Assembly: GCA_013365365.1 (NCBI GenBank)
Contig: JABVXU010000091.1
Location: 62,001 to 126,000, forward strand
Source: Cruorifilaria tuberocauda
Taxonomy: Eukaryota > Nematoda > Chromadorea > Rhabditida > Onchocercidae
Length of the DNA stretch: 64,000 nucleotides
Direction of reading: 5' to 3'
Below the pieces are notes generated by a model that searched no databases, was not told where the DNA came from, and saw only the letters and a list, made by a program, of their open reading frames with translations. Positions 1-12,132 of this stretch are shown here, in pieces (positions within the stretch are counted from its first letter, which is position 1; every line of letters starts with the position of its first letter). A program made the position numbers and the translations under genes.

Positions 1-3000
1 TAAAGCAGTATAACGCGGAGCCAAGCGTAGAAGAAAATGATTGAACTCAACGACCTAATCTGATTACTTGAATTATCGAATATTTCCAAAGATAGAGCTA
101 TGACCATTAATGCAATAAACTTTTTTACGGAATTCTGATGAGGTTTTTGAAACATGAGAACTGGAGACGTAGTAACATGCGAATATATACAATTCGCGAC
201 AATTTCTTCGTGGATCTTCCATTAGTATTTTTAAAACGTTAAAATTTCATATCTTTAATCGACTATAAGGAACGAAAGGAGAGGTTTCAGGGCATTGCAA
301 ACAAAAATGATCCTTCCACTTGTCATTTCACAGAATGAAGTTGATAAAATTATTTTCTTCCTCTTTGTGAATATGAAGTGCCATATATGTTTTAGAACAA
401 TTAAAATTATTTATCACTACTAGACATAATGAATTCTCTATCAAATTCCAAAATGAAAAATATTTTCAATATGTCTCGTGCCTGAATGGAATGCATTGAC
501 ACATTATATAGAAACTAACATTTTGCTCTGCACTTAAATTATTAAGAAGTTGGTCAATTCGTTGGAAGGATAATCCAAACGGCGAATAGAAAACAGGTGA
601 AGAGGAGTGTAGATGTAGTTGAATTATAAACGAGAATGGCACTACATTGAATCTATGCGAAGCTTTATTACTGTGGTAATACAGAATCTTAAAAATGATA
701 TCATAATTTGCATGTTTCCTAAAAGAGAGGAAAGAAAGAGGTAAGGGAGCGAGGTTAAATGTTTGAGACCTTCAAAAATGAGATTACGGTGTTTCATTAA
801 AAGATGAAATGGACGAAAGAGTGAAAAGAGAGGTTAGCGAAGGAATTCCAGCGCAATCAAAATTCTTTGAAATAGACAAACATTACTACCATTACCCGAA
901 ATGCAATCATCTGAAATGTCTCCTTTCGAATGTGTTAACACTCAGATCAATAGCTTCAACCCCTACCTGGTAGCACCTGAAAACCACTTCACCATCAATA
1001 AATATACATTCGTCGTACATCGTATTTTTCAGTCGACTACACCTGAAACATGTAAATTACAAATCATTTTTGGATCTTTCAGAAATTATAAAAATATCTT
1101 TTGTTTCATATAAAATCTCCTATACTTTCTTCATTTATTTTCTTCATCCTTAATTTCAAATTTATTTATATTGATATTTACACGAAGCAATAGAATGCAA
1201 AATCTGCGAAAGTTATAATTAAGTCAAACAACTAACCATCTAATTTAAAAATTACATTCTCGACGTAAATTGTGCACCTTTTCTCCTAATTATAAAATAT
1301 GATTGCTTTTCTATAAAATATTTGCTATCACTGATTATTGAAAAAATCAGAAATGAGTTAAGAAAAGAGAGATGGCCACAATATAATACACTTAAGTTTG
1401 TCGTGAAAAAAATTTTCAAATTATTCTAATTTTTGTTTCCTATTGGAAATGCTTCTTAGATTTTCTGACAATCATTACAATCACCACAATTAACTTCACT
1501 TTTCTTAAAACATGAAGATTTTGATTCCTATTTAAATAATATACCTTGTATTTTCTCATCTCTTTCTCCTATATATAGATAACATTTCCTTCGTAACCGT
1601 ATAATCAATCATTAACAAGGGATTTGTTATCACAATGAACAAAATTCAGAATGAACAAGCTGATATTTTCAATTACAGCAATTTGCCTGGTATTATTTTT
1701 GACGCCATTTTTAAATGCTCAACCAACATTTCCTTTACACACATGTCAATTAATTTATATAAAAGTTATTATTTTATGGATAGCTTGTATTGAACTCTGC
1801 TTTAAGTAGCATGCTAGTGGTAATAGTAGTTGATGCTTAATGTGATCTTTGTCAAAAAGAAAGCAAAAATTTGCAGTTTTATTTGCCACCGCATCTCAAT
1901 TTTAATCCGTAATAATATATTTTGAAAAAGAGCTAAAAAGTATGGTTCGCAACTACTGAAAATCAGTTTCTATTAGAAATGATACTAAAAATGATGATGA
2001 CCGTTAATATATATATTGAAAGCGAGATTCTTATCTATGATTACAGAGATGAAATTTTAAGAAATTTAAAAGAAATTGGGTAGAACAAACTAGATACTAG
2101 GAAATTCATACACGGAAGGTTGTTTTGTTACTTCTGACACATCACTGAAATAATCAAGAATTAATAAATATCAAATCAAGATTCCAAAAAATTCAATTCT
2201 TTTAGAATGCCTCGGTGAATGTCTTTTTTTCTGGTTAAAAAATCGTCAAAATGATAGTAAGAAAAAAAAATTAATACAAAGCAAAAAAGTATAAGGAAAT
2301 GGGAAACATAAGCTCTTTTCAAAAATAAGACTAACCTGTAAAATTAAAGAGAAAATTTATTGTTGTACGAAATATTTCAATTTGAAAGCACATATCTATC
2401 AAAAAAATCCCTTGTTTGGATCAATTTTAACAAATACTTGTGAAGAGTCACTTGTATAAATTAGTGCAAAAATGAAATCTTATTGTGAATTAGCAAATTC
2501 AACAGGTAATAAATTTTATTTCATATAAACGGAGAAAAGAAAATGCTCACTCAAATTTAATTTTCAAAACACCGATACTATGCGTTACTCACAAGGTTTC
2601 TTTGAAAAAGATTTAGTTTGCTACAATATTGCATATAGAAATAAAATCTAGTGTAGATGCACGAAAATATATTCAAATTAAGGCTCACAAAATAGATTAT
2701 CAATGTAAAACCTATATAATACCGTGATATTACGGTATCATATTTAAAATCAGCGTTGACAAGCGTATGACATGCACAAGTTGATTTTTATAAACTTTTC
2801 AAATAAAGGAATGGATTGAATAAAAACTTTCTTAAAATTGATCGCTTTTTTTGCTTTTTTAAATATAAGATAAATATTAGAATAACCACAACGACAGGTA
2901 TGTTTTATCGTTATTATTCATTCCTCACAAAATTTCCCGTATCTTATAAGGAAAATCTCTTAGTAAAATCCTAAACATTGAGTCGTTCTGATTTTGAGGA

Positions 3001-3931
3001 GTAATTTGGTTGAAGTTGAAATATAATGATCTAGATTGCTTATTTCAATGAAGTTAAAAGATATACAGTAACTGCAATCGGGAAAATCCTCTAAGGTAAA
3101 GGTTAATGCTGGCAATCTGATTGGGCGGGTCCAAAATTAGACTGCAGAAATAAATAATTTTGGAATATGGAAAAGTTTTTTTTCGAATCCGAGCTCAGTT
3201 GAAAAAGAAATTCCATAAATTAATCAAATTTGCTCCAAAGTGCACCAACAACTACAACACAGAAACATAACCGAATAGACAAATCATTTTAATCCTATAA
3301 ATGTCTTTATGTTCAAGTTGTTGATTAAATTTTGTGTTCCAGCCATTTTCATTACTTAGCATGAGAGATTACGCATAATGTGGCATGCAAATTGTGCAGT
3401 ATATTATTACGGAATAAGTTCGAGGCAGAAAGATCTTGCTTCGTTCAGAAAGTGGGGTTGACTAATGAAGACCGAAATGATTCAAAAAAAATTACTTGTA
3501 AACTTCATTTTCTAATATGAAATATTTGCTTATGTTCAATGGATCTAGTGATAAAATAAGTAATGATAGCAAAGACAAGACCGGACCTTGAATTAAATTA
3601 AGTAGTTGTGTAAGTAACAGTAAATGGTTTGGAAACTTTGCTATAGTTGTGGTACGAGTTTTGGAGAAATTGTGAAATTTTCGAAAAATAAATAAACAGC
3701 GAACGTTTCAAGTGATTAGGCATAGGGAGAGATATATTGATAAGATAAAGTAAAATACCTGCAAATGAGATATGCTTTAGAGTATATACGATAGACGGGT
3801 GGGTAGGCGGTGAGCTGGCTCTCACAGTAGGGCGGAGTTGAACGAATGCACAACCAATCGGCTCCTCATTAACGATCTTTGCCTCCGCTGTGCATCCAAG
3901 CATTTTCGGACATTCACTCACTCACTTGACC
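1..3931. other. No gene seen; upstream region of the Pax gene
   Basis: About 3.9 kb of AT-rich DNA without a coding frame that I recognise. The open frames present are short, have no splice partners and show no family motif. A 107-codon minus-strand frame at 3598-3921 overlaps the 5' end of the Pax gene and is treated as chance. The region probably holds the Pax promoter and 5' UTR, but I cannot point to a specific element. Confidence 0.5.
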
Positions 3932-6900
3932 ATGGATTGCTCCTTGTGGCCTCGATATGCCGCAGCAGCTGCCTACAATCCGGCAGGAACCGCTGTACCA
4001 AATCCGGCTGCTGGTGCCGCAAGTGCTGCTGCCGCTGCCGCCGCTGCTGCAGCTCTCTATACTCAGCCATTTACCAGTAATACCCTCTCATATTATAGCC
4101 TACTTTAAACATATATATTCTGAAAAACTGTCTTACCAATCTCTTAAAAAGTATCAGCCCTTCAGTGAGCTTATACATTTTATAGTGAAAACTTTGTAAG
4201 CACCAGTAAAAATAATAAGTTACTGTATGCCTCTTTCGAAAGCATTTATTTCGTGCCTAGACTACCAAGAAACAATTTGCTGTAAACTTGGAATTCAACT
4301 TCCTTCATCTAACAGAATAAATTGTAAAAATTGTAGAATAAACCATCGTTTCTGATGTCAGGTCACACAGGCGTTAATCAGCTCGGGGGAGTTTTTGTGA
4401 ATGGACGTCCTTTACCGGATCATATTCGGAATCGAATAGTTGAGTTAGCACATCAAGGTGTTCGTCCCTGCGATATCTCACGGCAATTACGAGTATCACA
4501 CGGGTGCGTGTCGAAAATACTTGGTCGTTACTATGAGACCGGATCCATTCGACCAGGTCTTTCCTCCTTTTTCAAAAATTTAAGTTTAAAAGAGTATATT
4601 ACAGTATCTACTCAAGTTCCTTTTCTTAAGCAGTGCTTTATTTTACACCTGCTTATAAATAATGGATATAAAAATTTTCAAGTTACTTATATTTTATACT
4701 TGAACTTTATTACTCATTGCCTTGCTCATTAATCTTACTCAGGACGGCACTGCAAGATAATATCGAGACACTCATATTTATAGAATTTTTTGAAGCTTCT
4801 AAAACACATTCGTCTACTTGTCACTACTTACTGATCGCTGTAATACGCTCAAATTGAATTTGTTAAGATTATTCAAAATGTTGCGCTATGAAATTGTTCA
4901 GTTTTGAGATTTTAGGTGTTATTGGTGGGTCAAAGCCAAAAGTAGCTACACCAAAAGTTGTGCAAACAATTGCAGCTTATAAAAGAGCTAATCCAACAAT
5001 GTTTGCCTGGGAAATTCGGGAAAAATTGTTGGAGGTGATTATGGTTTAATTTCTTTATTTGGTTTCAGAGTTTATTTTTTATGTTTTTTTTGAAAAGCCA
5101 CTATTTTCCTATACCTACTATTTATGCTTTCATCACTGCTATATACTTCGCAATAGAGTATTTTTTGATGTCTTTTTGAAAAAATCAGCAATTTAGTAAC
5201 TGGAAATATGAATCCAAATAGATTCATATTACTAATTATTAAATTAGTCAATTATTATTGGTACTCTTAACTTGTTAGCAATTTAAATCAGTTTTGAATG
5301 GCTTTAAACTACAGAAACAAAAGGTTACAATTTACCATTAACGATCCAACATAGCATAAGCACATCGAATGTCTTCAGATTTTCTTTGAAATTCATACAA
5401 AAATGGAAATTATTATCGACAATATCACCATAAATTATTTTTTTCAATTTAAATCAATTATGTTAATCTGGGATACTTGGCGTTTCCCGCATAATTTTTC
5501 GTTTTAAGGTTTAAATTTCTTAAGATATCGAATTTTGGTATTTCATTGACTCGAAATCAGCAGAGCAAAACTCTTTTTAAAATAAATTCTTGATCTAAAA
5601 CGACAACGTTAACCAAATTTATGAAAATGAAAATGCTATTTATGAGAATAAGTGCCACTTTTAGGAATTACAGTAATAAAAATTTAATTTAAGCCCATTT
5701 TCCTTGCTTGCTCGAACTTGTTATCTCATTCAAATTATTATGAATCAGACTTTATTTTCAAAATATTATCAGCCGAATTAAAAAATAATGAAAATTCGGA
5801 GGCATCAACATTCATTGTCTTTAAAACCCTTGAAGTGTTCTTGCTGCTTATTCCTTGAATCAAAATGAATAGAGATTTACAGATTAAGCTTGATTCATGA
5901 GTTTCCCCGAAATCTGAAGATTGATTTTAATGTTGTGAAGTGCAATTCATTGTTAAATAAATTTAGGAACGAGTATGTGATGCCGAGAATGTGCCAAGTG
6001 TATCTTCAATTAATCGGATCGTCCGGAATAAATCATCCATGGATCGTTTTCCAGAAAGAACCCTTCAGCAAACAACTTTTTTAACACCGACAACTCCTTA
6101 TTCTATCAATGAGCTTCTAGGTTTCGAACAGTCTTCCAAAGTTTGTTTTCTAGAATCTTCCATTTGATTTTAAGAATAATTTAGTCCCGAATATCTTTCT
6201 CATAGGATTGATTTTAGATAGAGTATATAATAAGATAGAAAATATTGTTTGATTTTTGAGCTAATCAACGATAAACAACTTCTTACTATCTTTTCAGGAA
6301 AAAATTACTTTGTTAAGTTAAAAATTTTTCCTCTTCTTTCATTTCACTGTTGTTAGTGAGTGTCAACACACCCATATGACTAACAGTCAATGAAGCGTAT
6401 GCGTCTTCAGCTTCATCACTGATCTGATTGCAAATTAAATTGTTTCAAGAGTAGCGTGGACAATTCCCAAATAGCGCAGCAGTTGGCGACAAATTTTAAA
6501 ACGGCGGCTAAAAGCGCATTCACTTCACGATTTCATGTTTCTCTAGGTGACTTCTCACTCCGATTTATTGCAAATATTTCAATTTACATGTGAAAACTGG
6601 CAAGTGGTTTCAAATCTAAGAATGAATAATGTGAATGAGAATGTTATTCCAGGATGTTATTCCGTATTATGTATTGAGAATTAAGAAAAGTGCTACTACC
6701 TAAATTAATTAATAATTTAAGCTTACGTAGTGTTTTTTAAATGGAAGGTGTTTTTATTGCTTTAATAAGACAAGTATCGTTTGATTAATGCAATTGCGTT
6801 TTAATTAATTGCATTTGTCTGCAATCTATTGATTTAGAATTACATTCAATATTTTTGAAAAAAAAGCAGTTTTGCTACTGTAAACACTTTTTATAGAAAA

Positions 6901-8005
6901 AGGTTGGGAAGGAACAGGTTCTACAGTAGTCGCATCAACGACTACAAATTCTCAAACATATATTGGTAAGCACTAAAATTTGTTAGTCATTTGTTACTAT
7001 CGTTACAGTTGCACCATTAATGAAAGAAATTTATGTAACAGCAGTGTTAAATTGTTATTTTATTTAAAAGATTTTCTTTTGCAAAAGGAGAATTTTCAGC
7101 CCCATGTTTGAGGATTGGAGAAATTATATTTGCTTAAATAATGAAAAATTTCGATGACAGAAGTCGAAATCAGTAGTAAGAACTGTTTGCTGAAGTAATA
7201 TATAATTAATTAGACTGGCTTGTTTTATTTATACGAAACCACTTCGTGGTTTCTCTTTTGATTGCTCACTTATTACTATGGATTAAAAAAGCATTTTGTT
7301 CGACTTAAAACATGATACTTATGGAAATGAAACGTAATTACTTTAAACTAAACCATTAAAGGGTAGTTGACGCCGTCAACGCAATCACTCATAAAAAATT
7401 GACAATTAATTTCGATCTGAAGAACTGAAAGAAATTGTTTATTCAATTAAAATGAATCTATTATTAGTTAATGCAGTTTTGTTTTAACTGTATCATTTTC
7501 ATAATTTTAAAAGCTCATTTATAACTCTTCCTCATGTTTGATTTACCACTCATTAGTTATTTTATTTGTCATGAATTTTGACCGGAAATCGGGCAAATAT
7601 CTTCATTTATTGGAATTCTAAATCATCATTCAGTGATACAAAGAGCAGGAGTAATGAATTTATAATCTATTCTATTGAAACTGTCAGCACCAACAGCTTT
7701 TCTTGATCAGTTTCTTTGATCAATTTTACGTTTATCAATTCTACATGACATGTAATGGTGTTTTTTTCTATGATATAAACCACAAATGTTATTGACGGAA
7801 CAACATTTTTTTAGACGGTTTTCTCAGTGATCACGGGGAGATACGAGATCCTGATTGCATGCCACCAAGCGGTATTAATCTCAATTCAAACCAGAATAGT
7901 AACCGAAGTAATGCTAGCAACATACCGTCTACCGTGTCAGCGCGGACATCTTCCTATGTGCTATATTCACCGGCAAATGCTGCAACTGCCGCTGGTTCGT
8001 ATTGA
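3932..8005 (+). CDS. pax-2: Pax-2/5/8-class paired-box transcription factor
   Basis: Nuclear DNA-binding developmental regulator. Six exons fit in phase: 3932-4076, 4362-4556, 4916-5034, 5967-6120, 6897-6965 and 7815-8005, giving about 290 residues. Exon 1 encodes a short N-terminus with an Ala-rich stretch ending in ten consecutive Ala. Exons 2-4 encode the paired domain, with [19 protein letters not shown], the recognition-helix motif [42 protein letters not shown] and [14 protein letters not shown]. Exon 4 also encodes an octapeptide-like YSINELLG (family form YSIN-G-LG), and no homeodomain is seen. C. elegans has two genes of this class, egl-38 and pax-2, so the symbol names the class rather than a strict orthologue. 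The ATG at 3932 has a good context (ACCATGG). The 3' end is less certain: the last exon either stops at TGA 8003-8005 or splices onward at the GT just before it. Confidence 0.88.
5205..5230. repeat. Small perfect inverted repeat in a Pax intron
   Basis: Two 10-bp arms, AATATGAATC and GATTCATATT, flank a 6-bp loop inside the third Pax intron (5035-5966). It could be chance in AT-rich DNA or a protein-binding palindrome. No function is inferred. Confidence 0.5.
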
Positions 8006-11000
8006 TTGATTGTTTTGCAGAATTCATATCGATCTATCATGTCTCTCTACTACTAATTGTATCCAGCTCTTTCAAATATGTAGATTTTGCAGAAATATAT
8101 GCCATTTATCGAAATTATTTCTTTAACAATTATAAATCGTAGTAACTATTTCTTGAATACCCGTTACTGAATATCCTTCATGAATCTGAGAGTACTTTAA
8201 CATCGAAGCTTCAAGTCATGAAGTTACAGACCTGAAATTCGGAAAGACAAAAACAAGAATTTCAGATAAATTTCAAAAATTAGATGATGGAGGATAGTGC
8301 ATTGCACAAATTATATAAGGGTTACTTGATGGTTCAGAATCGAACAAAAAGGATGGGATACCCATCGGGGATTGAAACTCATTTACTTAAAGCACTTCTA
8401 CTTCCCAGCCACAATAATAACATTAGCGCTTTCTTTCTTCATCCTTTTCATCTTTACAATCTCTTTTTCCAGTAACGGGAACAATCCTAAAGTGCTTTCG
8501 CTTCATTTCTGAAAGCAGTATATCCTCCATTTCATCTACTCATCTTACTTCCCTAATATTTTCTTTCCAATTACCTAAGTTAAGAATTCCAGCACAGAAA
8601 ATATCAAATTTGATTATTTCATTGAACATGACTTCTCAACAATATTATGTAAGGTGGTAGTTGAAGGATGAAAAGAAGCGCAACTTTTTTAGCTGTCCAA
8701 AAACGAGGTCCTAAATGGTAAAATTAAACAAGAAAAAAAACGTCTGCCATACATTGAACAGGAAATGAATAAATTCGGAACAGGAAATGAATAAATTCGG
8801 AAAAAGTGACATCGCTCATGTTTCTGTTTGTATACATCGATGTTTATGTGCTTCTACACATCTGCTTGTTTTCCATCTGTGCTTCTCCTTACACTCAGAG
8901 TTACCTTGAGCCATGTAAAAAAAAAGTGTCATCGTCCTCGACGGTCGGTTACCTAAAAACCGTTAACATTTCACGCTTCCACGCTCAATTTCAATTTCAA
9001 TTTCTTTTTTTAACAAAACTTCCAAATAAACAGAGAGCAATATATCATATTTGTTATGCGGGTTTTTAAACATGAATTTTTGATATTATGACATAGAGCG
9101 AAGAAATACTTTTTCCTAGAAAGAGCGATAATAAATAAGCTTGACGATTTTTCACATGTCTTTTCTGATCAATCATTCAGAACATTCAGCGTAACTCATT
9201 GTTTAATTTAAATCACTTTATGAGCAGCAGTTATGAGAAGACTGCTGATTACTTGAGTCATTTGCTTATCTCTAATGGGACTGTAAGTACAAAAGAAAAT
9301 GTGAGAAACAAATTGTTTATTAAAAAATTTGACGTTTCACTGTTTGAATGAAGAGTAAAAGTTTGCTAACCACAGAAGAACGAAACAAAAAATATGAATT
9401 AACGCAAGAATCATACCAATTTTTGATTCTCATAAACACTTCCTCATCTATCAACTCTCTTCATTTTGTTAAGATAAATGTCGGAAGATAAAATGGATTA
9501 CGAGAGGTCCGATAATTCTCCATAAAGTGACTTTTTTGTTAATTTGAACTACCAAATTACAGGAAATTTCGGCTGTTATACAGCACCGAATCATCGCATT
9601 GTGCTACATTCGATTTTTTCCTTTTCTTGCTCCTTTTTCACTTTCTTACGCCTCAACCTTACTTTTTCTACCCTTTTTTGATCTGAACTGTTCGTTATAA
9701 TTCAAATTTAAATGTTAATGAGAATTAACATCAAAGTTAACTCATAGAGGACAACAGATAGCCAATAATTTTGCGTGAAATTGATACTCATTTAATTCTA
9801 GCTGATCCAAACGAAGAAAATTTCATAACATCACACAAAAGTTATTCATTCTAGCTGCTTTAGGAAGCTGATTGAAAAAATACTTGAAGAACCGTTTTTA
9901 AGAAAACATGGCTTGAGAGATATGTTTGTTGATTTTGATTATCGGATAATATGCGGCGGAAAGCGAGAGGAAAGGGAAATAGTTCAGTCAGAACTGAAGT
10001 ATACCCAGAAAGGTCACCGACTTTTACCGGAAGTGTTTGGTTGTCGACATCTAGCTGTTAACAGATCAATGGCGTTCATCTGGCTAGTTGGATGAGGGAT
10101 AGTTGAAAGTAAATGGTGCCCCATTCGGATAAGTGGGACACTGAAAGGATTTGTCGACAGTGAGAGGATTGCCGAGAACGATGAATATTAGTCATTGATT
10201 GCCTGTTCAATTCACAAACTTTCACATTACTCAGCCATAAATTGCGTTTCTATTATTATTCGTACCGTCTGCTTGTCGATTATCAAGGAAGTTTGGGGAG
10301 GTGAATAGGATTAGCTATATCACTGGACGAATATACATCATGATATTTCAAATAGAAGACAGAAATCACATGATTTTTTTTTATTTGAAATGCTATATCC
10401 AATGAAAAACTTCCACAACAAAATATTGAATATATAGAAATTCTGATATTTGTGAAAATCCATCCTGTAAAGAGACCATCTAACAGTTACAGATCATCCA
10501 ATCTGTAAAGAATTGAAGAAATTTTTTAAAAATACTGTTATTGAAGACGTTTGTAAGAATCTTTATAATCTGACTGTATGAAATATTTTCCCATTTAAGT
10601 ATGATCAACAAATAGTGCTTCAAAAATTGAATCGAGTTTAAGCCATTTAAGAACAATGACAATCATATTACTAAAACTTTCACAGTAAATAAAGCATCTA
10701 AATTTTGGTTAAAAATCGTGGATTTAAATAAAAAGTTTTATATTATGTGTTGTATGCTGGAAAATGATATATCAGAATTTAACATTATAAAATCTTGTTA
10801 CAGCAGCGGATTATATAGCAAAATTTAGAGCGAATAAGCAGCTAAGTAGATATGGTAACAGTACTAAACATAAAGGTGTATAAGCTCAGGGGGTAAATGA
10901 CATGAATATTAAATCTACTGCAGTGTATTTTGTCATTGGAGTAATTATTTTCCGAGTGGAGATCACAGTTTTCGTCTGAATTTTTTATTGAAAAAAACTA

Positions 11001-12132
11001 CAAATTGATCGAGAAAATAAAACAGATGAACATCTGATTCAATTCAACCTTATTTATATATCGTATCGGTTATTTGCATTGCAATGAGACAAGGGCAAAA
11101 TTATAAAAAAGAAAAAAAAGGGAACACTATTTATTACTAGCGGAATAAGGACCCGAGATAATATGTAATGTTTTGTCAATTAGCTTTAATTTTTAGGATT
11201 GCCTAGCCATTCTTTTCATTTTAATTTTTTTCATTTCATTGATAACAGTTACCTTTAAAACTTTCTTCCCTTTAAAAACAAATTTATTGCGATAACAAAT
11301 TCAACAAAAAATGAGAAAGAGAACGTATCTTGAAAAAGCTACTACATTTCATAATTCACTTTGTGTCCTTAAAAACACCGTAATTTCATTCTATTAGCTT
11401 GAAAAAACTTCATTACGTAAATCAAGCAAGGAAAATTCAGCAAAATATCACATCGAGATTAATTAGGAATTAAGTATTCTCTTCGAAAATCTGCGATCAG
11501 CAAATCCTGTGAACATTATATGTGACTGTAGCTAATTCAATCGGACAGAAGCAATAAGAAAACCAAGTGTTATCATAAAAATATGTTCATAAGATTCAGG
11601 CAATTTGCATATTGATTTATTTCCAACTTTTTCCTTTCACGATTTCTCATAGTGATCAATGTGTATAAGGCGCACAAAATTTTGTGTCTAGATGAGCAGA
11701 AATTCATAAGTAAAAGTGTTTTCAAATTTCATTAACTTCTCATTCTTAGCATTTAAATATAAAGGTTAATGAGCTAATTTAAAGGACTAAGAAAGAAAAA
11801 AGTCAGACAAGCGCAAGTTCGTCATTGATCAGTTTCGTCATTCAAATGTGAAAATTATTTTCCACAATTTTTCGATTTGTATTCCATATAGAATTCTATT
11901 ATATTCTTTGCAGTCACATTCTCGTAATGAAAAACTTTAGAAGTACGACAATATATAGAAGCGAACCAATCTTTTCTACGGTGATCCAAACGCAGTAGCA
12001 GCGTGTGATTCTTCTTATTATCACGGCCGCAATAAGTAACTTCTTACCGTTACTGAGTGGATGAACGGCTTCATGTTGTCGGAGTGCTAAGTGTACTGGT
12101 TTGATTAATACATGAATATTTTACTTATTTGA
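8006..12132. other. No gene seen between the Pax and IFRD genes
   Basis: About 4.1 kb without a supported gene. Frames of 60-87 codons at 8284-8475, 8806-9069 and 9913-10095 lack splice partners and recognisable motifs. A pyrimidine-rich stretch lies around 9605-9680. A 3' exon or 3' UTR of the Pax gene, or IFRD promoter elements, could lie here unseen. Confidence 0.45.
8757..8800. repeat. Perfect tandem duplication of a 22-bp unit
   Basis: The unit at 8757-8778 is repeated exactly at 8779-8800, with no intervening base. It begins AACAGGAAATG and ends AAATTCGG. The exact identity suggests a recent slippage or repair duplication in non-coding DNA. Confidence 0.9.

Noticed and set aside
3598..3921. 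107-codon minus-strand frame opposite the Pax 5' end
   Set aside because: It faces the Pax promoter and first exon, has no motif or splice partner, and its composition fits a shadow frame.
3838..4199. Overlapping frames in other phases across Pax exon 1
   Set aside because: They are shadows of the GC-richer poly-alanine exon; the frame that splices into the paired domain is the real one.
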